Positions 1 through 7,670 of a stretch of DNA of 32,835 bases are shown here, piece by piece. Origin of the DNA: Anaeroplasma bactoclasticum (GTDB lineage: Bacteria; Bacillota_I; Bacilli_A; ML615J-28; CAG-313). The notes under the pieces were generated by a model. It saw only the letters and a program-made list of their open reading frames with translations. It had not been told where the DNA came from and made no database searches. The stretch is from positions 1-32,835 of the forward strand of contig JAMPAL010000013.1 in the NCBI GenBank assembly GCA_023667245.1. Reading direction: 5' to 3'. Position 1 is the stretch's first letter. Every line of letters starts with the position of its first letter. Made by a program: the position numbers and the translations under genes.

Positions 1-734
1 CGCACCGTATCTGTTGTAGATAAATAACTTTCTTTGTACGATATACTTCCTCTAGCAACCGCCGTATCCAGTTCTTTTTTGAACCCCATATAAATTTCAA
101 AAAAACTCACATAACGGAAGGATAAAATATCTAATCGCAACAGCATATAGTATAGCGCCAATATTCCTGCTAGCTCATTATTTTTCGAAAAAGCTTTGAT
201 GTTGATGACTTCCATATAAGCAATAACAGATAAAAAAATAGGCTCAAACCATTTTTCTTGATGGTATTCATGATATTCCTCAAACATTTTTTCAAGTGCA
301 AGCCGTACACTCATCCGCTTTTCTAGTTCTTCTTTCTCATATAATGCATTTGAAAATCGATGTGAATTTTTTCCATAAATAAGATTCAAATATTCTAGCA
401 GTTCACTTCCATTAAATGGATATTTTTCAATCGATCGATCTTGGATCAACCGAATCACCTTTTTAATACCTAGTACAATTTGCTCTTCTTTGCTCTTAGG
501 TACCGCATTTTTGGTAATCAGCAAACGTAATCTATGGTCACTAATATCAACCGCCAGCAGGCTAGCCACATAAAAGGTATCTTTTTCTATTACTGCTTGT
601 CGCAGATATATGGATTGTGCATCTAGTTTCTTTTGATATTCAGCATTCATTCCCAAAATACGGTATATGTCTAACATATCCATTAAGACATCAGATGGCA
701 TAATATAATGTTTTAATGCGTCAAAATTACTCAT
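1..734 (-). CDS. Fic-fold-like protein with degenerate active site (C-terminus outside window)
   Basis: The open frame runs from an ATG at 732-734 off the left edge, giving about 244 residues with no stop. A GTGAGG ribosome binding site lies 8 bases upstream of the ATG. The N-terminal ~100 residues are unrecognised. From about residue 105 the pattern of helices resembles Fic-family proteins, with a hydrophobic helix reading EPIFLSVIAYMEVINI. Where Fic enzymes carry HPFxxGNGRxxR, this protein reads KAFSKNNELAGIL. The catalytic His and the phosphate-binding Arg are therefore both missing. It then continues ALYYMLLRLDIL and SFFEIY, as Fic proteins do after the motif. If the fold is right, it would not be an AMP transferase and might be a scaffold or regulator. 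The family call is inference from pattern and it could be an unrelated helical protein. It has its own promoter. Confidence 0.5.
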   Translation of the reverse strand, partial: MSNFDALKHYIMPSDVLMDMLDIYRILGMNAEYQKKLDAQSIYLRQAVIEKDTFYVASLLAVDISDHRLRLLITKNAVPKSKEEQIVLGIKKVIRLIQDRSIEKYPFNGSELLEYLNLIYGKNSHRFSNALYEKEELEKRMSVRLALEKMFEEYHEYHQEKWFEPIFLSVIAYMEVINIKAFSKNNELAGILALYYMLLRLDILSFRYVSFFEIYMGFKKELDTAVARGSISYKESYLSTTDTV

Positions 735-752
735 TTTCTTTACCTCACTTTT

Positions 753-781
753 ATTATAAAACATTTATTCGTTTTTTTCAA
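753..781 (-). promoter_or_regulatory. Sigma-A type promoter of the Fic-like gene
   Basis: On the minus strand TTGAAA (776-781) is followed after 17 bases by a perfect TATAAT (753-758), about 20 bases before the ATG at 734. Confidence 0.7.
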
Positions 782-790
782 ATAGAAAGT

Positions 791-828
791 AAAAAAAGGT
801 AAAACATCAAAGCTGTTTACCTTTTTTT
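791..828 (-). terminator. Rho-independent terminator of the rluB-PAP2 unit
   Basis: A perfect 13-bp inverted repeat (791-803 with 816-828) has A-rich and T-rich arms, so it may work on either strand. Its loop and left arm begin at the stop codon of the PAP2 gene (807-809). It separates that gene from the promoter of the next minus-strand gene. Confidence 0.7.
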
Positions 829-1736
829 GATAGTCTTCCTATACTTAATTTCCTTTTTTCCCAATGCGTAAAAATCAAGGGCACTACATAAATACCGACA
901 AATGTAATCAAAACATGCATCAAAAAGGTAAATGCTAGATGATGATGAACCGTCTCAGGCGCAATACAATAAGTCAAATAAATACCACCGACTAACAATA
1001 TACCAATAAAAAGACGAAGTGCTTTTTGCCCCTTGGTTACTGAACAATGAAAATCTATTGTCTTTTCTTCTAAAATGGTCGCTACACAAAAGCCCAATAA
1101 TAACCCATAACATTTCACAAAGTCACGACCAAAGTTTTGAAAAAATAAACATGGTAAAAATAAAATAGTGAACCCAATATATAAATAGAGTTTCCTATCT
1201 CCTAGTGCCTCTTGTAGCATAATCATGACAACACTAATGAAACAACCGATAAAAATACCTGATATAACATCCGTTGGAAAATGAACCCCTAAATACAAAC
1301 GGCTAACTCCTACCAAACAAATGCAAAAAATCAAACCTATGCGCAAGAACCGGAACCGTTTTCCTTTGGTTTGCATATAAGTTGCTGAATAAAATCCTGC
1401 ACTATTTTGACTATGACCGCTAGGAAAAGATGTACCTGTTGCAGAATCAGATATAATACCTGAATCACTCAATTTACGTAAGTATGCTCTTCCATCATGT
1501 TCAAAAGGACGTTTACGTAAAAATAGACCTTTCAAAAAATTATTTACAACAAGATTAGACAAAAGGGCAAAACCAATCTTGAGTCCTTTGTCTTTATCTA
1601 TTACCCAATAAATCACAAGCAGAAAAAAAAGCAAACCAGCACTACCTAGTGCTGCAGAAATAAACCAATTACATACATCTAGGGCATCAGACTTAAATTG
1701 ATCAAAAAAGTCTAGTATCTTCCATTCCCAATTCAC
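807..1736 (-). CDS. PAP2-family membrane phosphatase
   Basis: This 309-residue polytopic membrane protein carries the three phosphatase motifs of the PAP2 family in order: KGLFLRKRP (KX6RP), FPSGHSQN (PSGH), and SRLYLGVHFPTD (SRX5HX3D). The His residues of motifs 2 and 3 and the Asp of motif 3 are intact, so it should be active. The family dephosphorylates lipid phosphates such as undecaprenyl pyrophosphate or phosphatidylglycerophosphate at the membrane surface. The substrate cannot be told from the sequence. About four further hydrophobic segments follow the catalytic core, making it longer than the minimal family. It lies 15 bases downstream of rluB and is probably cotranscribed with it. 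Confidence 0.88.
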   Translation of the reverse strand: MNWEWKILDFFDQFKSDALDVCNWFISAALGSAGLLFFLLVIYWVIDKDKGLKIGFALLSNLVVNNFLKGLFLRKRPFEHDGRAYLRKLSDSGIISDSATGTSFPSGHSQNSAGFYSATYMQTKGKRFRFLRIGLIFCICLVGVSRLYLGVHFPTDVISGIFIGCFISVVMIMLQEALGDRKLYLYIGFTILFLPCLFFQNFGRDFVKCYGLLLGFCVATILEEKTIDFHCSVTKGQKALRLFIGILLVGGIYLTYCIAPETVHHHLAFTFLMHVLITFVGIYVVPLIFTHWEKRKLSIGRLSKKGKQL

Positions 1737-1751
1737 TTCTTCTTTCCTCCA

Positions 1752-2522
1752 TTAGTATCTGCGATATTTACTCATATTTTCTCTTCTTAAAATTTTAGAC
1801 TGTTTCGATGCTTCACGTAAGGTCTTAACTTCATGAATCGTTAACCTTCTTGTTTCACCTTCAGACAAATCATCTATTTCAATGCACCCAAACCGAACCC
1901 TTGTTAAACGTTTCACTTCATAACCAATGGCCTTAAACATTTCTTTAACTTGATGATTCATCCCTTGTGTGATTACCATTCGAACAAGTGTAGTAGCATT
2001 TGCACGATCAATCGACTCAATCGATACAATAGCTGGAAGCGTAATCTTTCCATTTACCATAACACCATTTTCTAATTTCACTAAATCACCATTATTTAAA
2101 ATTCCTTTGACACGAACCAAATATTCCTTTTGAATCCCGCTTTTCGGTCCAACCATCATATTCATAAAATCGCCATCATTGGTCATCAATATAATGCCCT
2201 TTGTATCGTAATCTAGCCTTCCTACCGGAAACAAACGAAATTCATGCCACTCTTTAGGCAACAAATCCATAACAGTCTTTCTGCCCAAATCATCAGAAAC
2301 AGTGGATAAAAACCCTCTAGGCTTATTCAGCGCCAAATAAACAAAGGAGGATTTGGTAATAACTATATCATCAACGGTAACTTCATCTTTAGGACCAACT
2401 TTAACACCAAGCGAGTCGACAAGCTCCCCGTTCACTCTCACACGGCCTTCTAAAATTAGCTCTTCAGCTTTTCGTCTTGAGGCAACGCCACTTGCCGCAA
2501 TTCTTTTTTGAATTCTTTCCAT
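1752..2522 (-). CDS. rluB: RsuA/RluB-family pseudouridine synthase
   Basis: This 256-residue protein has an S4 RNA-binding domain at residues 1-60 (QKRIAASGVASRRKAEELI, VRVNGELV). The catalytic domain follows, with the signature GRLDYDTKGIILMTNDGD containing the catalytic Asp. The family isomerises uridine in rRNA; by length and domain order this is most like the 23S rRNA enzyme RluB, but RsuA or RluE specificity is not excluded. A GGAGG site lies just before the ATG. It heads a two-gene unit with the PAP2 phosphatase. Its usual neighbours scpA/scpB are not seen here. Confidence 0.88.
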   Translation of the reverse strand: MERIQKRIAASGVASRRKAEELILEGRVRVNGELVDSLGVKVGPKDEVTVDDIVITKSSFVYLALNKPRGFLSTVSDDLGRKTVMDLLPKEWHEFRLFPVGRLDYDTKGIILMTNDGDFMNMMVGPKSGIQKEYLVRVKGILNNGDLVKLENGVMVNGKITLPAIVSIESIDRANATTLVRMVITQGMNHQVKEMFKAIGYEVKRLTRVRFGCIEIDDLSEGETRRLTIHEVKTLREASKQSKILRRENMSKYRRY

Positions 2523-2558
2523 TTTTTCCTCCTTCTAATTTCCATTTTTTATAAGTAT

Positions 2559-2587
2559 ATTATACCAAAAAAACATTTTTTTATCAA
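2559..2587 (-). promoter_or_regulatory. Sigma-A type promoter of rluB
   Basis: On the minus strand TTGATA (2582-2587), a 17-base spacer and TATAAT (2559-2564) lie about 37 bases upstream of the rluB ATG. Confidence 0.75.
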
Positions 2588-2614
2588 GTAATTGCACAAT
2601 ATATTTTTTAACGT

Positions 2615-2650
2615 CAAAAAAGCCCCTTTTTCTACATTTTTAAAAGGAGC
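2615..2650 (-). terminator. Terminator of the dacB-spmA-spmB operon
   Basis: On the minus strand GCTCCTTTT (2642-2650) pairs with AAAAGGGGC (2622-2630), with one G-U pair, and is followed by six T. The spmB stop codon (2632-2634) falls in the loop. Confidence 0.8.
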
Positions 2651-3129
2651 ATGGCAAAAATTACAGTAAAGACAAATGTGGCAAAATCCGTCAATAATCC
2701 CGCTAATAGCGAGTGGCCATATTTGTTCATTTTTATGCTTGAAAAATACATCGCCACAATATAAATGGTCGTATCCGAACTACCTTGTAATAGACTAGAA
2801 AGCTGCCCTACAAATGAATCTACTCCATATTTTCCAAAAATATCTGTCATTACCAATAAGGAACTAGACCAAGAAATAGGCTTAAAAAAACATTGAATAA
2901 AGATTTCAGGTACAAGTATCTGCGTAGGTAACCATTTTTGCAACAATTCTAAGATACCCGAATTCGCAAATATTTGAATAGCTAAAATAATAGCTAGAAC
3001 ATTAGGAAAAACAGACTTTACTGTTTGAAAACTATTTTCGACACCATTCAAAAAAGATTGGTACGCATTAATTCGTTTAAAAAAAGCAAACCCCAATATA
3101 ACAAGCAAATATATGACAACTACTTGCAT
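2632..3129 (-). CDS. spmB: Spore maturation protein B
   Basis: This 165-residue integral membrane protein has the nucleoside-recognition/gate domain, with the conserved stretch QGSSDTTIYIVAMYFSSI. SpmB acts with SpmA in the dehydration of the spore core in Bacillus; the mechanism is not established. The ATG lies 10 bases inside the end of spmA, so translation is probably coupled. The order dacB-spmA-spmB is the same as in Bacillus subtilis. The gene ends in the terminator hairpin. Its presence implies sporulation ancestry, though SpmA/SpmB homologues also occur in non-sporulating lineages. Confidence 0.9.
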   Translation of the reverse strand: MQVVVIYLLVILGFAFFKRINAYQSFLNGVENSFQTVKSVFPNVLAIILAIQIFANSGILELLQKWLPTQILVPEIFIQCFFKPISWSSSLLVMTDIFGKYGVDSFVGQLSSLLQGSSDTTIYIVAMYFSSIKMNKYGHSLLAGLLTDFATFVFTVIFAMLLLKM

Positions 3130-3707
3130 TTTCTTTTTCCTATTCTATAAAAAATGCGATCCAATACAATAGCAACAAATGTTGAGAACGTGCTCACTAA
3201 AATCATCATCGCTATGAGCGACAAATCGCTTTTACCACCATACAAAGTCCTAAGTCCAATAATGGTTGTCGGAAATAATGTAATTGTACTGACATTGACT
3301 AAAATCAATGTCACCATTGAACGGCTAGGTCTGTCAGGATGAGGATTTTGACGTTGCAATTCTTCAAACGCTTTTAATCCTAGTGGTGTTGCAGCAGATC
3401 CTAAACCAAGCATATTGGCTACTATGTTGCTGCAAATATATTCCATAACAAGAGAGTCTGGTTCTACTTCAGGGAAAATTTTCGAAAGGGGCTTTTTTAA
3501 AAATCGTGTGATGTGTTTGATTAAACCCGAATCAATTGCGATTTGAAAAACACCATTCCAAAATAATATGAGTAAAGCAAGTTTTAAAAAAATATCAAAA
3601 GCAACACTACACGACCCCAAAATAATTTCGCCCATTTGGTCAAAATGTCCCGTAAAAACACTTACAATTATACCTAACACTATTAAAACATACCAAATTT
3701 TACTCAT
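3120..3707 (-). CDS. spmA: Spore maturation protein A
   Basis: This 195-residue membrane protein is the partner of SpmB and also has the gate/nucleoside-recognition domain (NIVANMLGLGSAATPLGLKA, then ILVNVSTITLFPTT). It overlaps dacB by four bases (ATGA) and spmB by ten, so the three genes form a tightly coupled operon. The length agrees with the family. The role in spore core dehydration is taken from Bacillus genetics; nothing here shows the substrate. Confidence 0.9.
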   Translation of the reverse strand: MSKIWYVLIVLGIIVSVFTGHFDQMGEIILGSCSVAFDIFLKLALLILFWNGVFQIAIDSGLIKHITRFLKKPLSKIFPEVEPDSLVMEYICSNIVANMLGLGSAATPLGLKAFEELQRQNPHPDRPSRSMVTLILVNVSTITLFPTTIIGLRTLYGGKSDLSLIAMMILVSTFSTFVAIVLDRIFYRIGKRKCK

Positions 3708-4759
3708 GTTTTTACCTTCTTTAAAAAAGTATGACCAATAACTTGGTCTTCAACCAAATAAACGATATCTAATCCATCCTGTAATAATATCAACTGATAA
3801 AATACATTTTCATTGACTTGAACCGGAACTATTAGATGCGAATTCGTAACATCATATTTACCATAATTGATTGTCGCTTTGTAAAATTCAAATAGCGAAA
3901 GTGCCTGGTAGGATTGATATTTGGAAAAAGCATAGGCGGCAAGTTGTTCATGAAAATACCAGTCATTTGAACAATTAAGAGTAACCACCACGATTTCAAA
4001 CTCTGATTGGGCAAAAGTAGAAACAAGCGTTCTTCTTGCCTGTTTTGTATAACCAGTTTTTCCACCAGTAGCAAGTCCCGATTGAATTAAACGATGTTTG
4101 TTGCGAAAGTACATTTTTGTACCTGTCGCAATATTACATTGATAATTTTTAGTACTGACAATGGTTCTAAACATTTCATTCTTCATGGCATAACTCATCA
4201 ATAAAGCCATATCATAAGCAGTTGTGTAATTTTGCGTTTTTGAATCTAGCCCACTCGGATTCGAAAATGTAGAATCTTTCATCCCAATTTTTCGAGCCAA
4301 CTTATTCATCAAATACACAAAGTCAGATTCATTTTGATTCAAGTGATGAGCAAGGACAATTGCTGCATCATTTCCACTACATAACATCAATCCATAAAGT
4401 AGATCTCTAATCGATATCACATCACCTATTTTGAGGTAGATTGCAGATCCTTCTGATTGTAGTACTTCATTTCCTACTACAACCAAATCATCTAATTGGT
4501 AATATTCCAAACATGTAATACAAGTGAGTATTTTTGTAATAGATGCTGGAAGCATTTTCTTTTTTTCCTGATGTGCATACAATACCCGCGTTGTTCTCAT
4601 ATCCATTACAATAGCGCTTTCTGCAAGCGGTGTAATTTGTGTAACAACTTCTTCTTGTGAATGGTCTTTTTTTTCAATAGATATACAAGAAAAAGTGCCC
4701 CATATCAACGCACTACTTATACATATAATAGCAAATAATAACGGCAGTCTTTGTTTCAT
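3704..4759 (-). CDS. dacB: D-alanyl-D-alanine carboxypeptidase, sporulation type
   Basis: This 351-residue penicillin-binding protein begins with an N-terminal signal or anchor segment (residues 1-27). The three S11-peptidase motifs are present: SITK (catalytic Ser and Lys), SGN and KTG. The enzyme trims the terminal D-Ala from peptidoglycan stem peptides. Its place directly ahead of spmA and spmB matches B. subtilis dacB (PBP5*), which lowers spore cortex cross-linking, so that name is preferred over dacA or dacF. It starts at an ATG with an AAGGGGTG site upstream. A TATAAT on the minus strand at 4775-4780 could be its -10 box, but the -35 is poor, which leaves room for a sporulation sigma factor. 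The C-terminal PBP5-like domain is short. Confidence 0.85.
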   Translation of the reverse strand: MKQRLPLLFAIICISSALIWGTFSCISIEKKDHSQEEVVTQITPLAESAIVMDMRTTRVLYAHQEKKKMLPASITKILTCITCLEYYQLDDLVVVGNEVLQSEGSAIYLKIGDVISIRDLLYGLMLCSGNDAAIVLAHHLNQNESDFVYLMNKLARKIGMKDSTFSNPSGLDSKTQNYTTAYDMALLMSYAMKNEMFRTIVSTKNYQCNIATGTKMYFRNKHRLIQSGLATGGKTGYTKQARRTLVSTFAQSEFEIVVVTLNCSNDWYFHEQLAAYAFSKYQSYQALSLFEFYKATINYGKYDVTNSHLIVPVQVNENVFYQLILLQDGLDIVYLVEDQVIGHTFLKKVKT

Positions 4760-4804
4760 TTTCTCACCCCTTTCATTATATAGAATAAAGTACTATTTTA
4801 GAAT

Positions 4805-4835
4805 AAAAAAGAATCTACAATATCATTGTAGATTC
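4805..4835 (-). terminator. Terminator of mutS-mutL-miaA
   Basis: A perfect 11-bp stem (4811-4821 with 4825-4835) has a 3-base loop and is followed on the minus strand by six T (4805-4810). It begins at the miaA stop codon. Confidence 0.85.
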
Positions 4836-5740
4836 TATTCTTCAATAAAATGAGAGACCAAATTTTGGACGCCCTCAATCGTTTTTCCAAAATCTGTCGG
4901 ATCAATATCAACAATTTTTGCACTTGTTTTATTTTTAAACCAAGTAAACTGACGTTTTGCATAATGTCTTGAATTTTTTTGAATTTGCTCAATCATTTCC
5001 AATCGAGAAATCTCTCCTCTCAGATAAGAAAGACATTCTTTATAGCCAATAGCAACCCGTGAAGTCTGTGAAAAATTGTCTTCGCCAATTGATGATACTT
5101 CTTCAATTAGTCCATCATCTATCATCTTTATAACACGCTGATCAATTCGGCGATACAAATCTTCCCTTTTATCATTTAAAAAGATGACTAGCGTTTCATA
5201 GTAAAATTGCTCTCTATGAGCGCGCGAATCTTTAGAAACAGATGAAGAGGCGAGTTCAATCGCGCGAAGCACCCGTTTTCGATTATGAGGATGAATATGG
5301 CTCGCGGCATCTTTATCTAATTTAGTTAAATACTGATGCAATTCTTCATCACTTAAATGCTGATAGACTTCTTCTTGATTGTCTTTGCGTTTTTCTGCTT
5401 CAAATCGATAATCTTTAATAACTGCATCAATATACAGTCCACTTCCCCCTACAAGTAATGGCAATTTCCCAACCGCCACCAGTTCATCAATACATTTTCT
5501 CACATCACGTTGATAATCAGCAATCGAATACACTTTAGAAGGAGAAAGAATATCCATCATATGATGGGGAACTCCTTGTCGTTCTGCCATGCTCGGTTTG
5601 GCCGTTCCAATATCCATATTTTTGTATATTTGGTAAGCATCTCCATTGATAATATCAGTACAAAATCTTTGAGCAATTGCAATAGAGAGTTTGGTTTTTC
5701 CCACTGCAGTAGGTCCCGTTATCACAACAACCTTATGCAT
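4835..5740 (-). CDS. miaA: tRNA dimethylallyltransferase
   Basis: This 301-residue enzyme transfers a dimethylallyl group to N6 of A37 in tRNAs reading codons that start with U. Visible signatures are the P-loop GPTAVGKTKLS, the catalytic segment NGDAYQIYKNMDIGTAKP with the conserved Asp, GGSGLYIDAVI, and AIGYKE. The length is normal. It starts one base after mutL and ends in a terminator, making it the last gene of the mutS-mutL-miaA operon, an arrangement common in bacteria. Confidence 0.96.
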   Translation of the reverse strand: MHKVVVITGPTAVGKTKLSIAIAQRFCTDIINGDAYQIYKNMDIGTAKPSMAERQGVPHHMMDILSPSKVYSIADYQRDVRKCIDELVAVGKLPLLVGGSGLYIDAVIKDYRFEAEKRKDNQEEVYQHLSDEELHQYLTKLDKDAASHIHPHNRKRVLRAIELASSSVSKDSRAHREQFYYETLVIFLNDKREDLYRRIDQRVIKMIDDGLIEEVSSIGEDNFSQTSRVAIGYKECLSYLRGEISRLEMIEQIQKNSRHYAKRQFTWFKNKTSAKIVDIDPTDFGKTIEGVQNLVSHFIEE

Positions 5741-5741
5741 T

Positions 5742-7670
5742 TTAAATTATCCTCTTGAACATTTTTTCAATTTCATATTGCGTAAACTGGACAATAGTTG
5801 GTCTACCATGTGGGCAAGTAAACGGCTGTTTACACTGATCTAAATGGGCCAGTAAGGTTTGTACTTCTGCAGTAGATATTTCCATTCCTGCTTTAATAGA
5901 CTGTTTACAACTGAGCTGTTTAGCCAAATTATCTAACATATTGGCACGAGTAACTTGTTGGTTTGTAACTACATATTGAAAGATATCTTCTAAAAATTCG
6001 ATTTCAGATTGCTTAGGAATCCATGTAGGAATTTGTAGTACTTCAACAGTCTGCGGTTTTCCAAATTGAATATCAATGCCTATATTCATCAAAGTATCTT
6101 TCTTATCTTTTAAGCTATCTAATTCATATATAGGAACATTAATTTCTATAGGTACAAGTAATCGATACATTGTTTTATCGGTCATCTCCAAACTGCACAT
6201 TATCTTTTCATACATGTAACGCTCCATCGCAGCATGCTGATCAAGCAAGTACAAATCATTATTTTTTTCAAGCAATAAATACGTCTGATGATATTGTCCT
6301 AAATAAATCATGTCTGAAAAAAACGAATTTTGACGTTCCTCTACAAAATTGAAACAATTTTCTTCAACCTGTTCTTCTTTTAAAACAGAGATTCTACCAT
6401 GCTCGTTTTTTTCTGAATCCAATGTATAAAAAAAGTTATCCTCTTCTATATCAGACATAGATGAACCTAAGTCTAATGAAGCAGTTTCATTTAACACTTC
6501 TGCTTTGGCTGCATTTACAACTACTTTTTCGTCTTCTTTAGGCGCATCTAAATGGTGCATCAGTGGCGTACTAGATTCAAAATCATCCCACTCATATGCT
6601 TCAACTGTATTTTTTTCTTTAGACTTAGGTGGAGTATAGGCAGGAATATGTGGCATAACTACTTGTTGATATGGCATTTCAACGCGATTCAATGCATCTT
6701 GAATAGTTTTTGTAATCAATTGCTTTAACTTATATTCATCCGTAAATCGTACTTCCTGCTTTGTAGGATGCACATTTACATCAACTAACGATGCATCTGC
6801 TTGAATCACAAGAAAAACAACTGGATATTTCCCAACTGGCAATAACGTCTTATATGCATCTGTTATCGCAAAGCTCAAACCTTGGTTTTTAATTACCCGT
6901 TGATTGATGACAAAAGTCATTGCATTTTTATTTGATCGATAAACATAATTTGTTGAGGCATACCCTTCAATTTGATACAATCCATCACTTCCTGAAAAAA
7001 ACACCATATGCTTAGCCACATCATGCCCGTAGATAGCACTTAAAATCATTGCATAATCCATTTCACCTGAGGTGGAAAATAAAACCTTACCATTGTTTGA
7101 TAATATGAAAGCAATATGTGGTTGTGCAAGAGATGTGCGATTGACATAACTTGCAATATGGGAAAGTTCTACTGATGGTTGGCTCAAATGTTTCAACCGT
7201 GCTGGTGTATTAAAAAACAAATCCTCTACTTCAATTTTGGTTCCTTTTGGAAACGAAACAATTTTTTCCCCCTTTTTTTGACCAGCTTCATAGTCTAACC
7301 GATAACCTTGGTAACCATCTATAGACGAGGTAAGGCTCATCCTTGAAATACTACTGATGGACGGCAAAGCTTCACCTCGAAATCCTAATGTTGAAATACA
7401 AAACAAATCTCGTGCTGATTTAATTTTACTTGTTGCGTGTGGTAAAACAGCCAATTCCATTTCTTCTTTGGACATTCCTATACCATTATCCATTACTGTT
7501 ATTTTTTTTAACCCAGATTCAATCAAGTCAATTCGAACAACAGTTGCATTCGCATCAATCGCATTTTCTATTAACTCTTTTATAACGCTTGCAGGTCGTT
7601 CAACTACCTCTCCCGCCGCAATCAAATTTGCCAATTCAACTGGTAATTGTTCTATAACCGGTCTACTCAT
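5742..7670 (-). CDS. mutL: DNA mismatch repair protein MutL
   Basis: This 642-residue protein couples mismatch recognition by MutS to strand removal. The N-terminal GHKL ATPase motifs are ELIENAIDA, DNGIGMSKEE and TLGFRGEALPSI. A variable linker rich in acidic residues spans about 340-440. The C-terminal domain holds the endonuclease motif DQHAAMERYMYE (DQHAX2EX4E), CKQSIKAG and CPHGRPT, so this is the nicking type found in bacteria without MutH. The ATG overlaps the end of mutS by eight bases. Confidence 0.96.
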   Translation of the reverse strand: MSRPVIEQLPVELANLIAAGEVVERPASVIKELIENAIDANATVVRIDLIESGLKKITVMDNGIGMSKEEMELAVLPHATSKIKSARDLFCISTLGFRGEALPSISSISRMSLTSSIDGYQGYRLDYEAGQKKGEKIVSFPKGTKIEVEDLFFNTPARLKHLSQPSVELSHIASYVNRTSLAQPHIAFILSNNGKVLFSTSGEMDYAMILSAIYGHDVAKHMVFFSGSDGLYQIEGYASTNYVYRSNKNAMTFVINQRVIKNQGLSFAITDAYKTLLPVGKYPVVFLVIQADASLVDVNVHPTKQEVRFTDEYKLKQLITKTIQDALNRVEMPYQQVVMPHIPAYTPPKSKEKNTVEAYEWDDFESSTPLMHHLDAPKEDEKVVVNAAKAEVLNETASLDLGSSMSDIEEDNFFYTLDSEKNEHGRISVLKEEQVEENCFNFVEERQNSFFSDMIYLGQYHQTYLLLEKNNDLYLLDQHAAMERYMYEKIMCSLEMTDKTMYRLLVPIEINVPIYELDSLKDKKDTLMNIGIDIQFGKPQTVEVLQIPTWIPKQSEIEFLEDIFQYVVTNQQVTRANMLDNLAKQLSCKQSIKAGMEISTAEVQTLLAHLDQCKQPFTCPHGRPTIVQFTQYEIEKMFKRII

